A stretch of DNA of 53,296 bases from Salinivirgaceae bacterium (lineage in GTDB: Bacteria; Bacteroidota; Bacteroidia; Bacteroidales; SZUA-534). The notes beneath the pieces were generated by a model. That model saw only the letters and a program-made list of their open reading frames with translations. It did not search any database and was not told the DNA's origin. The DNA is taken from positions 1 through 53,296 of the forward strand of contig JAFXQB010000015.1 in assembly GCA_017527435.1 (NCBI GenBank), read 5' to 3'. How positions within the stretch are numbered: the stretch's first letter is position 1; each line of letters begins with the position of its first letter. This document shows, one piece after another, positions 1-9,916 of the stretch. The position numbers were made by a program, and so were the translations under genes.

Positions 1-1
1 C

Positions 2-3000
2 GAGGGCTCTGACAAAGTGCGCCGCAGCGGCTTCCTCATCACCGGCCGCGACGCCACCAAGGACGGACAGGCCGATTATATGAAAGTTGACGGCACGGGA
101 ACCACCGTTTACGTTGACGGGCAGGATGACTCGAAAGTTCGCCGCAGCGGCTTCCTCATCACCGGCCGTGACGCCACCAAAGGCGTTGATGCCAATTTGT
201 TTGCTGCCGACGCCGGCGGAACCACTGTGTATGTTGATGATGCCGAAGGGGAAAAAATTCGCCGCAGTGGCTTCCTCATCACTGGCCGCGATGCCACCAA
301 GGCCGGCAGTAACATTGTCGACATCACCGGCAGCCGCACCAACCTGACAACAGCAACACTCTCAATAGCCAACAGTGCCGCAAGCGATGAAGAACCGGCA
401 AGCACAGCCCTGCAACTCACAGAGACAAAAGTCACCATGAACTCTGACATGCTGATGGACGGTGGCCTGCGCCCCGCGCTCGATGTTGATAAAAACGAGG
501 AATATAACATCTACATCTCTGACAATGAAGATGACGACCCCGACGGTTTCGACAGAATCTACATTTATGACAATTTTAGTTTCGATCCTTACGAAATGGT
601 GAATGGCTATTACTACTGGCTTGCATCGTTCCACGACACTCTGGTTGTGCCGCTGACTTCGCCGGAAAGCATTCTGATGCTCAACAGCAATGGCGAGGAA
701 ACCGCCATTCCGCAAGATGCTTGTGTGGCAGTGTTTTTCCCAGATCGTTATAGTGATTATATTAATGTCTGGCCGTTGCGTAAGCTCGACAATTTCAAAG
801 TGAGCTTTGCCTTAACCGACTATGACATATCGTATGGTGCAATTTTAGGCTATGCCGATGAGTATGCGCGCCTGAATGTGACCATAAGCAGCAAGGCGGC
901 TTATCCTGGATGCTGGTTGTACTTGGGAGGCCCGCAGGTTTACACAGCCAAGGTTGAGACATCGCAAGGCACATTCGAAGTGGAGACGGGCGGCAATTAT
1001 AATAAAGAATACCGGGCCGTGTTAGGCGAAACCGTAACATTGGCCGTCACCGCAGTGCCCGACGGACAGGTGTTCGACAGCTGGCGCTGCAACGGCCGCC
1101 GCTATACCGACAGCGTGCTGCATCTGTCAATTACACAGGTGGAAAACGATATTTATCCGGTGTTTAAAGACGAATCGCCCGTTTTGTGGGTAGAAAGCGA
1201 TTTCAAACCCACTGACGAAAATGTTACTCGTGACGGCTCTGAAAACGCACCTTACGGAACCATTGCCGAGGCGCTTAGTCGAATCATTGAGGAACAAGAC
1301 AACACCCTGCGCGGCTTCCGAATCAATGTTAAAAAAGAAGCGAATAATGCAGTGATAAATGTTGGCGATTCGCTTAACAACTATGCCAAACATATCACCA
1401 TTGATTTCACTAGTCGAAGCGATGACGACAAAGTAATTGGTGGCATCAACGTTTCAACCGTCGTACCGGTGATTGTCAGAAACGCCGAAGTGGTGGCATC
1501 AACGAATGGTGATGCCGTGAAACTTTCGGGCAAACGCCTTACACTCGACGGGTGTAATGTGTCCAAGAATGCTAATACTGTGTGTGGTCTAAATGTTGAA
1601 AAAGGAGAGTTGGTGATGATTGGCGGAACAGTAAGCAATTGCAATAACCGCGGTGCATACGTGGCCGAAGGCGCAATACTCTCGCTCAAAAACGGTGCTG
1701 AGATAAGTGAAAACACCGTTCGTGATGGTGCCGGCGGAGGCATCTATTTGTGCGGTGGTGCAACGCTCAATGTGAACAATTCCAATATCAACGAAAACAA
1801 TGAAGTGTATGCCGCCGGCGAGTGCAGTTTCAACGTCATTGGTGGCGAATCATATATTGGTAACGTAGCCCTTGCCGAAGGAGCATTTGTAACCAGAAAC
1901 ATTGAAGATGTATATGAACCGCGTCAAATAACACTCTCAACCATTGAGAATCCTAGTCCCGATAGGAAGGTTGCGGAGATTGTTGGCAAATTGCCCGATT
2001 GGATGCAAGACGGCATGGGGCATGGCGATATGTTTTTTAATCAACTTTTCGTAATCGCCGACCAAAATCTTCTTGAAAACGATTATAGCCAATACCTGAA
2101 ATTCGAAGGTAATATTGGCAAACCGTTTATAACCAAGAAAATATATACCAAGGGAACAATCTCATTTACGAATCCCGACCCGGTATTGGTATTATACACA
2201 TACTACCGAAACGACAACGAAGATGAGTATCTGCATTTGAAATATGAACATAGTAGCGCTAAAATAAAGTACCAGAACTATTGGTTTGTTGACAATGGTA
2301 AAGGTAAAAAACTCTATCGTGACACAACATATCTTGAAGAAGTTGGTGGAGATCCTATGCCGTTTACTGATGTTGAAGATGATTTCTTTGTACCCGTAGA
2401 ATCTGCAGGAAATCCGCTTGCAGTTGAAGAGTTTGATGTAGTACGAGATGATTATTACACGTTAAATGGCGATGGCGATATTGTACCGCAAGAAAACCAA
2501 AATAATCCTGTTATGAGAAAGGAGAAAAACATTGTGGTAGAATGTAGGGTAGGAGAATTGTTCACCGCAAACCTTAAGAATTTAATGGCTCTGTTGGAGT
2601 TTGAAGAACTATCTTATAACGATTTTCTTGCTTTGGTAGCAAGCGACACAAAGTTTGGAGATGATGTTTACGTTCCCGGCGATGAAAATGACTTCCGCAA
2701 CTACTCGCAGTGGGAGATTGAAGAACACTTCGACAAGCTGCGCAAAGGTTTCGATGTTACCATTATGGCATTAGGTGGCTCGGTAACATGCGGAGACAAG
2801 ACCTATACCAACACTGTCGCCACTTTGGAAGGAGTGCAGTATGGAACCAAGCTGACGTTGGAAGTAGAACAAGGTGAGAATCAATTTATAGGTTGGAGCG
2901 ATGGTGAAGCAGAAGCAGCAACAAACCGTGATTTCTATATCCGCGGCGATGTTGAGATAATGCCGATATTCAAACAATCGGAGTTCACTGTTTCTGCTGA

Positions 3001-5014
3001 CGGCGTGTACAAATCAATCAACATGGTTGGAAAGTATCTTGAGAATGGTTTGTACACCAACGATGACAATGTGACCATAAAAGTGAAAGGCACCGTGAAA
3101 GGCCCGCAGACACTGAGCGATAAAATCAATGTCGGCTCAATCACCATCGACGGTGCCGACGGCGACAACCCCAACGGTGTTCTCGATGCCCGCCGTAGAG
3201 GCAGCAGTGTGCTCACCATCAACACCACAAGCCCGATAACAATCAGCAACCTGACAATCACAGGCGGATATGCCGGCGAAAACGGAGGAGGAATAATGAT
3301 GGCAGAAGGCACAGACGTTACGCTTGCCGACGGTGCGATGATTGCAGGAAATGAAACATCTGGCAGTGGAGGCGGTGTGTATAATGAAGGAACATTATTA
3401 ATGACTGGTACCGCGCAGATAGGTAAAAAAGATAACCCGAACAAAGCTTCAAAGGGTGGCGGTATTTATAACAAAGGCACGGTTTATCTTGGTAACGAAG
3501 AAAACGAACTTACAGGCGGCATTTTCTACAACAACACTAGTGATGCAGCTGGTGCTGGTATTTACATTGATAACGACGCTACAGTTGTGATGAATAGTGG
3601 TTATATTTCTTACAATTCATCACAAGGCCCGTATGCGTATGGTCAGGGAGTTTGTTGCGATGGAAATTTCACAATGAAAAATGGAGAAATAAGCCATAAT
3701 AGTTGTGGAGAATTCACTAGTGGTGCTATTATTCTAAATGGTGGCGGAGTGTTGGTTGGAGACAACGGTACTTTTAACATGAATAATGGCCTGATTGTTG
3801 ACAATATGGCCAGCAACGGTGGTGGTGTATATGTTAAAGGCGTTTTCAATTTTTCAGGCGGAGTCATCAAAGAAAATAAGGCGTATCAAACAAAGATTGG
3901 AGGTACTGACAAACGCGGAAGCGGCATTTTCATTGAACAAGGAACGTTCAGTATAAGCGGCAGCGCCTATGTGCCAAAATGCACCACCGAAAACAACGAC
4001 CCAACAATGGTTAATAATAGCAACGATATTTACGTTGAAGACCGGTCAAAACATGGACACGAAGGCACCAACATAATCACCATTGCCGGCAAGCTAACCC
4101 CGCCTGACGAGGCCAACGGCATTGTGGCTACCATTACACCCGAAACTTATGCTGCTTCCGCGCAGGTGTTAAAGTACGAGTTGGCAGACGGCCAAACCGG
4201 AACCAATCTTGCTGATGAGTGCGGCAAGTTTGAAATAACACCCAATGGAAATCTGAAATATCACATACTTGCTGACGGAACCATTAGCACTACTTTAGGC
4301 AATAAAACAGCACCAAGCGCACAAGGTGACATTGTGTTCACTGATGGCTCTGCAATAGCTTATGAACAAAATTTGGCTCTTACAAAGGAACAAAAAGACA
4401 GTGTTGTTGCCATTATTTTCTATAAGGGAACAGAATGTTCAAGCAATAGTTCCACCCGTATGCTTGGTGTGGGTTTTGTTGATGGTGCAAATCTTATGTT
4501 GGCAGATAACACCGCATATGTGAAGAATGGGGTTGTTAGTAATATATGCGTTGCGTTACCATCTCAACCTGAATACTATTCAGGAAACCCGATGTATTCT
4601 AGTATGAATTTCACCGGAGATAAAGACGGCAGCGACAACTGGACGGCAATAACCGCTAAAGAAACTGGCGATAACAAAGAAGAGAAGTATCCGGCATTCA
4701 AATACGCATTGGAATATGGTAGCAACAACAATTTCAAAGGTGAATTCTCGACAGGTTGGTACATGCCGACTCTTAAGGAATTGTATTTCCTTAAAACATA
4801 TAAAACCAATATAAATAATGTGCGGCAAAAATTAGGCCTAAGTAAACTTTCAGGAACCTACTGGACATCGTCGCAAAATAATAACATTATTGATTGTTTT
4901 TTCCATATTAATATGGATAAAAGTGGCAATAGTAGTGATAGCTGGGATGGTGCGGATGTAGGAACGGGCACTATCGATTGTCCATTTAAAGTATGTGTTA
5001 TTCGTGAGTTTTAA
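2..5014 (+). CDS. Giant beta-helix surface protein, 5'-truncated by window edge
   Basis: The reading frame is open from the first bases, so the gene begins upstream; the GTG at 17 is not a credible start. About 1,670 residues are visible. Order seen (numbered from position 17): tandem 40-residue repeats with core RRSGFLITGRDATK (about 1-95); an InlB-B-like repeat around FDSW (353); a first right-handed beta-helix region (about 410-630); a second InlB-like repeat at FIGWSDGEA (about 960); a second beta-helix (990-1340) rich in GGGI/GGGV motifs like polymorphic outer-membrane protein repeats; and a C-terminal DUF1566/fibrobacter-major-paralogue-like domain (about 1435-1665, with GWYMPTLKEL and YWTSSQ). 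This suggests an exported adhesin-like or surface protein, but no clear T9SS sorting domain is visible at the C-terminus. Function is unknown. It is followed by a strong intrinsic terminator. Confidence 0.85.
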   Translation, partial: EGSDKVRRSGFLITGRDATKDGQADYMKVDGTGTTVYVDGQDDSKVRRSGFLITGRDATKGVDANLFAADAGGTTVYVDDAEGEKIRRSGFLITGRDATKAGSNIVDITGSRTNLTTATLSIANSAASDEEPASTALQLTETKVTMNSDMLMDGGLRPALDVDKNEEYNIYISDNEDDDPDGFDRIYIYDNFSFDPYEMVNGYYYWLASFHDTLVVPLTSPESILMLNSNGEETAIPQDACVAVFFPDRYSDYINVWPLRKLDNFKVSFALTDYDISYGAILGYADEYARLNVTISSKAAYPGCWLYLGGPQVYTAKVETSQGTFEVETGGNYNKEYRAVLGETVTLAVTAVPDGQVFDSWRCNGRRYTDSVLHLSITQVENDIYPVFKDESPVLWVESDFKPTDENVTRDGSENAPYGTIAEALSRIIEEQDNTLRGFRINVKKEANNAVINVGDSLNNYAKHITIDFTSRSDDDKVIGGINVSTVVPVIVRNAEVVASTNGDAVKLSGKRLTLDGCNVSKNANTVCGLNVEKGELVMIGGTVSNCNNRGAYVAEGAILSLKNGAEISENTVRDGAGGGIYLCGGATLNVNNSNINENNEVYAAGECSFNVIGGESYIGNVALAEGAFVTRNIEDVYEPRQITLSTIENPSPDRKVAEIVGKLPDWMQDGMGHGDMFFNQLFVIADQNLLENDYSQYLKFEGNIGKPFITKKIYTKGTISFTNPDPVLVLYTYYRNDNEDEYLHLKYEHSSAKIKYQNYWFVDNGKGKKLYRDTTYLEEVGGDPMPFTDVEDDFFVPVESAGNPLAVEEFDVVRDDYYTLNGDGDIVPQENQNNPVMRKEKNIVVECRVGELFTANLKNLMALLEFEELSYNDFLALVASDTKFGDDVYVPGDENDFRNYSQWEIEEHFDKLRKGFDVTIMALGGSVTCGDKTYTNTVATLEGVQYGTKLTLEVEQGENQFIGWSDGEAEAATNRDFYIRGDVEIMPIFKQSEFTVSADGVYKSINMVGKYLENGLYTNDDNVTIKVKGTVKGPQTLSDKINVGSITIDGADGDNPNGVLDARRRGSSVLTINTTSPITISNLTITGGYAGENGGGIMMAEGTDVTLADGAMIAGNETSGSGGGVYNEGTLLMTGTAQIGKKDNPNKASKGGGIYNKGTVYLGNEENELTGGIFYNNTSDAAGAGIYIDNDATVVMNSGYISYNSSQGPYAYGQGVCCDGNFTMKNGEISHNSCGEFTSGAIILNGGGVLVGDNGTFNMNNGLIVDNMASNGGGVYVKGVFNFSGGVIKENKAYQTKIGGTDKRGSGIFIEQGTFSISGSAYVPKCTTENNDPTMVNNSNDIYVEDRSKHGHEGTNIITIAGKLTPPDEANGIVATITPETYAASAQVLKYELADGQTGTNLADECGKFEITPNGNLKYHILADGTISTTLGNKTAPSAQGDIVFTDGSAIAYEQNLALTKEQKDSVVAIIFYKGTECSSNSSTRMLGVGFVDGANLMLADNTAYVKNGVVSNICVALPSQPEYYSGNPMYSSMNFTGDKDGSDNWTAITAKETGDNKEEKYPAFKYALEYGSNNNFKGEFSTGWYMPTLKELYFLKTYKTNINNVRQKLGLSKLSGTYWTSSQNNNIIDCFFHINMDKSGNSSDSWDGADVGTGTIDCPFKVCVIREF
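17..301 (+). repeat. Three 120-bp in-frame tandem repeats (40-residue unit)
   Basis: A 45-bp core encoding (V/I)RRSGFLITGRDATK starts at 17, 137 and 257, exactly 120 bp apart, with only a few mismatches between copies. Between cores lie about 12 variable residues and then a conserved GTTVYVD plus a short acidic stretch ending in K. The array probably continues upstream, since the bases before 17 encode EGSDK, the same kind of pre-core segment. Confidence 0.95.
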
Positions 5015-5042
5015 ACCTAATAAAACCTGAGACTGAAACTTT

Positions 5043-5079
5043 CCCCGCCAGGCCAAGTGCAAGGCGGGGGATTTTTTTT
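5043..5079 (+). terminator. Intrinsic terminator of the surface-protein gene
   Basis: Stem CCCCGCC (5043-5049) pairs with GGCGGGG (5063-5069) across a 13-nt loop and is followed by a run of eight T. It sits 29 bp after the stop codon and separates this gene from the convergent helicase gene. Confidence 0.9.
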
Positions 5080-5083
5080 GTTT

Positions 5084-8000
5084 TTACCCCACCACTTCCA
5101 CCTTCTCGTTCGGCCATACGTACCATAGGTAGCCGCTTACTTTTTTGCCGGTTAGTTTCCGCAGGGCATCGATGTAAACGCTCACTTGCTGGTTGTAGTC
5201 GGGGTTGTGGTGGCTTGTGAACTTGTAGTCGATGACCACCACTTCGGTGTCCGACTCCAGAATGCGGTCGGGGCGGCGGATTTCGCCATCGGCCAGCATT
5301 ATCTGCTGCTCGGTGAGCACCGTCCAGCGCTGGCTGAACCAGTCGGGTTGTTTGGCGATGAATCGGGACACGGCACGCTCGTAGTCGGCCTTTTTGTCGG
5401 CGGCAATGAGTCCTTCGTCGGCCACGGCAGTCACGGCTTCGCGCACATCGCCGGCATATTTGATGTGCTCAAAAATCTGGTGGTAGAGCTTCCCGACATT
5501 GATGCGCTGGATGCGGTCGAAATCGACACCTTCAAAAAAGTCGCGCGAGTTGCATTTGATGTTTATTTTCGCCGGGTTCGCACAGCTGTTGTATTGCACT
5601 TCATCGTCGGTGATGTCGGTGCCGACATCCGACTTGTAGGGCTGTTCTGTGCCTACGGTTATTTGGCTCTCGTCGCATGAGAAGGCGGCGTCAGGGTTGT
5701 TGGCAGCCGATTCGAGCAGAGTTCCAAGTATTTTCAGGTCAGAGAAATCTTTTTTTTCTTTTGCGTTGCTTTCCGGAATCAGAATCCGCATATCGCGCGA
5801 TGCACGGGTGAAGGCCACGTAGATGGTGTTCAGGTTGTCGACGTGCCGCATGAATTGCTCTTGGTAGTAGCTGTCGCTGAAGAACGTGGCGGCCATTGCT
5901 TCATTGTAGTCAATCGGCAGCTGTTCGAACTGGTTGAACGGCGCCTGGGTGGTTGAACACCAAAGGGTGTTCTTTTTATTACCACGTTCCGTGGGGTCGA
6001 TGTAAGGAAGCAGCACCGCCTTGAATTCCAGTCCTTTCGAAGCGTGGACTGTCATAATCTGGATGGCGTTCTGCTTGCTGTTCATGGCAACGGGCTGCTT
6101 GTAGCCAATCTCGTCCCACCACTCGACAAAGAGCTGCAGGTTTGAGCCGTAGCGCTCGTTAAACGTCTGCACACGGTCTTCGAACTCGTTGATGAACGGC
6201 TGGTTGGCAGTGCTGATCTCGTGCGGAAGCCCGAAGAACGCTTTTGTAAGCCGGCTCGAGAGTTGAATCAGGTCGAGTTGGCGGAAGGTGTCTTTCAGGG
6301 CGGCAAACTCTTCCGGTAATTGTTCCCAGACGGAAGCGGCGTCTGCGCCGAACGTTGTCTGCTGAATCATCTTGGCAGCCTTTTCGAGTCCGTCGCTCAC
6401 TGCGTAATAGAGCCATATCAGTTGTGCCTGAACGTGCGGTTCGGCAGGGTTGAGCAGGAACTGCATGGCCGACACCAGCAGCCTTATGGCCTGATTGTTG
6501 CCCAGCAGCACCGCTTCGCTCGACACAAAACGGTAGCGTTCGGCTTTTTCGGGGTTTTCGGCTTGCGCCTGTGCCAGGCAGTTGGCAATCTTGGTGCCGT
6601 CTTTGCGCCAGCGCACCAGAACGGCAATGTCGCCCGGCTGGTAGCCAAGTTCGGCAAGACGGTCGATCTGCTCAATAATCCATTCGGCGGCCACGGCATC
6701 ATAATCTTCATCTTTCCCCACATAATCGACTGACACAAATCCGCCGCCGGTGGCGTTACGTTCGGGAATCTTCTGCACGGCGTCGCTGTAGGTGCGCTCA
6801 AACATTTCGCCGTAATCGCTTTTGTAGGTGCCGTTTGCAATCCGCTCGCCGATTTTCCGGCTCATGGTGTCACTGATGGTCTTGAAGCACCAGTTGTTGA
6901 ACTTGACAATGTTCTCGCAGCTGCGCCAATTGTATTCCAGGTTTTCAATTTCTTTTTGGTCGATGTGGAAATCATTCTGAACCACGTTGTCGAGCAGGTT
7001 CCAGTCGCCGCCGCGCCAGCGGTAGATGGCTTGCTTCACGTCGCCCACAATGAGCGACGGGCAGTCTTCAGCCACCTTGTTCCAGATGAGTGGCATGAAA
7101 TTGCCCCAGTTCAGCGTCGATGTATCTTGAAACTCGTCAATCATGAAGTGGTCGAGCACGTAGCCAAACCGTTCGTAGATGAACGGGGCGTCGTTGTCGC
7201 CGATCATCTTTTTCAGAAACGGCATCGACGAGCTCAACAGGAAAAGGTTCTGCTCTTCGCAAATCTGCCTGCGCTGCTCGGTAACCGAACTCACAAGCGC
7301 AAAACTGCCCAGATTGGCAAGCACCACTTCGGCAGTGGCGGCCAGTCTTGCTTCCTGACTGTTAATTAAAGTGAAAAGCTGCTTGAAGATATCATACAAA
7401 CCACTTTGAATCAGAACGCTTTGGGTGTTTTTGTCTTTCGACATTTTATTGATGTCGTCAAAAGCGTTCACTGTGCGGTCACCACATTCTATTTTTTTTG
7501 TTTTGGCATATTGGGCGCATTTTCCGAAAAATGAGAAAACGCCATTAGAACCATAGTAAAAATTGTCAGCAGTCAGACCGTTCTGCTTGATCAGTTCGAC
7601 AGATTTGTTCCCTAGTTCACTGACTTTTTTCGTGTAGTTGTCGGTAATCTTTTTCAGCTCTTTCTTGAACTCTTTGATTTTCTCGTTCGACGGCGGGTCC
7701 ATCAGCGGCACCTTGTTGAAGGCGTCCGATGCAAGGCCCGACACTTCGCTCTGGATTTCCCAGCGCTTGCCGCTGCTCATTTTGTCGTTGATGATGTCAA
7801 GAATCAGCTGGCACTCGTCATCGTTGCCGCCAAAGTTGTCGATGATGCGGCTCACGGCGTTGTCGATGACCGATTTTGAGTCGAGTTCGAGCGAGAACCC
7901 GGTATCGAGCCCCAGCTCGTAGGTTATCGATTTAATCACCTGCTGGAAGAAGCTGTCGATGGTGCTCACCTTGAAGTAGCTGTACTGGTTGAGCATCTGC

Positions 8001-8278
8001 TTCAGAAGCGTCTGTGCCTTCTCTTTTAGCGTTTCAGGGCTGTATTTGAAGGTTTTGCAAAGGTCGTCAGCATAGTCCGACTTGCGGCCGTTGGCAATGG
8101 CGCTCAAGGCTTCCAGAATGCGCTCGCGCATCTCGGCGGTGGCCTTGTTGGTGAAGGTCACGGCCAGAATGTTGCGGAAACGGATTTTCGGGTTGAAAAT
8201 CAGTTTCAGGTACTCGCCCGTGAGTTTATGAGTCTTGCCCGACCCGGCCGATGCCTTGCAGATGGTGAGAGTGCTCAT
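5084..8278 (-). CDS. RecB/AddA-like UvrD-family helicase-nuclease
   Basis: ATP-dependent helicase-exonuclease of double-strand-break end processing, 1,064 aa. Seen: Walker A ASAGSGKT (9-16), motif Ia TFTNKATAEMRERI, Walker B DEFQDTS (about 380), VGDVKQAIYRWRGGD (about 415), TVHASKGLEF (about 740) and YVAFTRA (about 820), covering the SF1A helicase motifs. The C-terminus has a RecB-like PD-(D/E)XK nuclease: LYHQIFEH (about 930), RPDRILES, VIDYKF (about 1020) and a following Q-x-x-YIDAL, so the catalytic residues look intact. The family normally works with an AddB/RecC-like partner; none is next to it here. The ATG at 8278 begins 3 nt after the stop of holA, so the two are probably co-transcribed. 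Whether it is closer to AddA or RecB cannot be settled by eye. Confidence 0.93.
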   Translation of the reverse strand: MSTLTICKASAGSGKTHKLTGEYLKLIFNPKIRFRNILAVTFTNKATAEMRERILEALSAIANGRKSDYADDLCKTFKYSPETLKEKAQTLLKQMLNQYSYFKVSTIDSFFQQVIKSITYELGLDTGFSLELDSKSVIDNAVSRIIDNFGGNDDECQLILDIINDKMSSGKRWEIQSEVSGLASDAFNKVPLMDPPSNEKIKEFKKELKKITDNYTKKVSELGNKSVELIKQNGLTADNFYYGSNGVFSFFGKCAQYAKTKKIECGDRTVNAFDDINKMSKDKNTQSVLIQSGLYDIFKQLFTLINSQEARLAATAEVVLANLGSFALVSSVTEQRRQICEEQNLFLLSSSMPFLKKMIGDNDAPFIYERFGYVLDHFMIDEFQDTSTLNWGNFMPLIWNKVAEDCPSLIVGDVKQAIYRWRGGDWNLLDNVVQNDFHIDQKEIENLEYNWRSCENIVKFNNWCFKTISDTMSRKIGERIANGTYKSDYGEMFERTYSDAVQKIPERNATGGGFVSVDYVGKDEDYDAVAAEWIIEQIDRLAELGYQPGDIAVLVRWRKDGTKIANCLAQAQAENPEKAERYRFVSSEAVLLGNNQAIRLLVSAMQFLLNPAEPHVQAQLIWLYYAVSDGLEKAAKMIQQTTFGADAASVWEQLPEEFAALKDTFRQLDLIQLSSRLTKAFFGLPHEISTANQPFINEFEDRVQTFNERYGSNLQLFVEWWDEIGYKQPVAMNSKQNAIQIMTVHASKGLEFKAVLLPYIDPTERGNKKNTLWCSTTQAPFNQFEQLPIDYNEAMAATFFSDSYYQEQFMRHVDNLNTIYVAFTRASRDMRILIPESNAKEKKDFSDLKILGTLLESAANNPDAAFSCDESQITVGTEQPYKSDVGTDITDDEVQYNSCANPAKINIKCNSRDFFEGVDFDRIQRINVGKLYHQIFEHIKYAGDVREAVTAVADEGLIAADKKADYERAVSRFIAKQPDWFSQRWTVLTEQQIMLADGEIRRPDRILESDTEVVVIDYKFTSHHNPDYNQQVSVYIDALRKLTGKKVSGYLWYVWPNEKVEVVG

Positions 8279-8281
8279 TCG

Positions 8282-9307
8282 TCAACATTTTATTATGCTG
8301 AAAACCATTTCGTTGAGTAGCTCGGCGTCGTCGGTGTTCGGTGCGTCGATGCCTTTCGCGTAGGCGTCATATTTCCGCAGAATGCCAATCACATTGGCGC
8401 ATTGTGTCAGAGTGTAGTTGCGTGCTGCGGCTTGATAATCTTTCAGAAAGAACGGATTGATTTTCAGGGCAGATGTCAGTTCGGGGTTGGCGGCGCCGCG
8501 CATGCTGTGCAGAATCATCAACTTGGTGAAAAATCCGTACAGTGCGGCAATGTCGGGTATGACGCTGTGCTTGGCCATTGCCCCCATATGTTTGGCTATC
8601 AGCGCACTGCGGTAGACATCGCGCGCGCCAATGGCGTTTTGCAGTTCAAACACATTGTATTCCTTGCTGATGCCCACGTGCCGCTCAATGTCGGCGGCGG
8701 TTATCTTCTTTGAGTCACCGATGGCCGTCTTGAGTTTGTCGAGTTCCATCACAATGGCCGACAGTTTGGTACCCATGTGCGCGGCCATAATCTCGGCGGC
8801 GTTAGGTTCAATGGCGATTCCATTTCCGCGCAGATAATCGGTAATCCAGCGGCCTACCTGGTTGTCGTACAGCGGTTTCGACTCGAACAGAACCTGTTCT
8901 TTGTCAATCAGTTTGGTCAACTTGCGGCGAGCGTCGAGTTTTTTGCCCTTGTAGTTTATCACCAGCACGGTCGATTTGGCAGGATTCTCAACGTAGAGCG
9001 CAAACGGATCGACACTGCCTTCGGCAGCGCCGTCGAGTCCTTTTATGTTTTGGGCTTCCTTGACAATCACAAGGTTGTATTCCGACATCATCGGGTAGCG
9101 CTTGGCCATGTTTATCATCTGCCCCAAATCCACATCGGCGCCATACACAACGGTCTGGTTGAAAGCCTTTTCGTCTTCACGCAAAAGGTTTTTCTCAATG
9201 TAGTCGGTGATGGCATCGATGAAGTACGGCTCTTCGCCCATCAGGAAGTAGACAGGCTTGAACTGCCGTTTTCTCAAGTCGCTCATTATCTGCTCAAAAG
9301 TCTGCAT
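8282..9307 (-). CDS. holA: DNA polymerase III subunit delta
   Basis: Clamp-loader delta subunit, which opens the beta sliding clamp. The frame is open to 9379, but I chose the Met at 9307 (MQTFEQIMSDLRKRQ, 341 aa) because the extra 24 residues look like untranslated leader and the family starts near this point. Seen: N-terminal FKPVYFLMGEEPYFIDAI, the delta signature for the AAA-like domain without a Walker A motif, then LVIVKEAQNIKG and VLVINYKGKKLDARRKLTKLID, with a helical C-terminal collar domain. Length fits the family. It lies directly upstream of the helicase gene with a 3-nt gap. Confidence 0.92.
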   Translation of the reverse strand: MQTFEQIMSDLRKRQFKPVYFLMGEEPYFIDAITDYIEKNLLREDEKAFNQTVVYGADVDLGQMINMAKRYPMMSEYNLVIVKEAQNIKGLDGAAEGSVDPFALYVENPAKSTVLVINYKGKKLDARRKLTKLIDKEQVLFESKPLYDNQVGRWITDYLRGNGIAIEPNAAEIMAAHMGTKLSAIVMELDKLKTAIGDSKKITAADIERHVGISKEYNVFELQNAIGARDVYRSALIAKHMGAMAKHSVIPDIAALYGFFTKLMILHSMRGAANPELTSALKINPFFLKDYQAAARNYTLTQCANVIGILRKYDAYAKGIDAPNTDDAELLNEMVFSIIKC

Positions 9308-9418
9308 TTTATTGATGGATAAACAGTTAAAAAATAAGCCATAATGTACGTTGGCGCACAATCCGAAGTTGTGAGCCAAAGGTAATTCATATGGCGGAAG
9401 TAGGAAATAAAATGCCGT

Positions 9419-9823
9419 TTATTTTGCGGGTATGACAAAATTAGTCATTCGGCTCACGTTCACCAAATCGCCGTTCTGGTTTGTGATTTTAATCTCGCAC
9501 ACGTGGGTTGTCCGGCCGCAGTGCAGCATTGTGGCGCGTGCCGTGACTGTGCCCGTTGCCGCTTTCAGGTGGTTGCCGCTGATGTCAAGCCCGCGTATGT
9601 CCTGCGTTTTCATGTCGATGTTGAGCAGCGACAGGCTGCTACCTACCGTTTCGGCCAGAGCCATCATTGCGCCGCCGTGTCCGATGCGTGCCGGCGTGCA
9701 GTTGCGCTCACTGATGGGCATTGTGGCTTCGAGCCAGTTGTCGCCCACAGCCGTGAATTTTATGCCGAAGAATTCCATCAGAGTCCCGTGCGAGCGGCTG
9801 TTAAGCATTTCAAGTTTGTCCAT
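9419..9823 (-). CDS. Hotdog-fold acyl-CoA thioesterase (PaaI/MenI-like)
   Basis: A 134-residue single-domain protein. Seen: the hotdog helix motif HGGAMMALAETVGS, where the Glu after LA is the usual catalytic acid of the MenI/EntH (YdiI/YbdB) class; then IRGLDISGNHLKAA and CGRTTHVCEIKI, matching the order of conserved segments in 1,4-dihydroxy-2-naphthoyl-CoA thioesterase. The role in menaquinone synthesis is an inference, since no other men gene is nearby, and a general acyl-CoA thioesterase is the alternative. It is 111 bp from holA, with the metG start 93 bp away on the other strand. Confidence 0.85.
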   Translation of the reverse strand: MDKLEMLNSRSHGTLMEFFGIKFTAVGDNWLEATMPISERNCTPARIGHGGAMMALAETVGSSLSLLNIDMKTQDIRGLDISGNHLKAATGTVTARATMLHCGRTTHVCEIKITNQNGDLVNVSRMTNFVIPAK

Positions 9824-9916
9824 ATCAATGTTCGTTTTTTGTAACAGGCTATTTTACAAAAATCTTGCCGAAAAATATGGCAACCTTTATTATTTTCGCA
9901 CCAAATTTTCAAGGTT

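Noticed and set aside
17..301. Regularly spaced 45-bp repeats resembling a CRISPR array
   Set aside because: Period is 120 bp, a multiple of three, the frame stays open and the intervals encode a partly conserved GTTVYVD; it is a protein repeat.
9308..9379. N-terminal extension of holA to 9379
   Set aside because: The extra residues show no similarity to the delta family, which begins at the Met at 9307.
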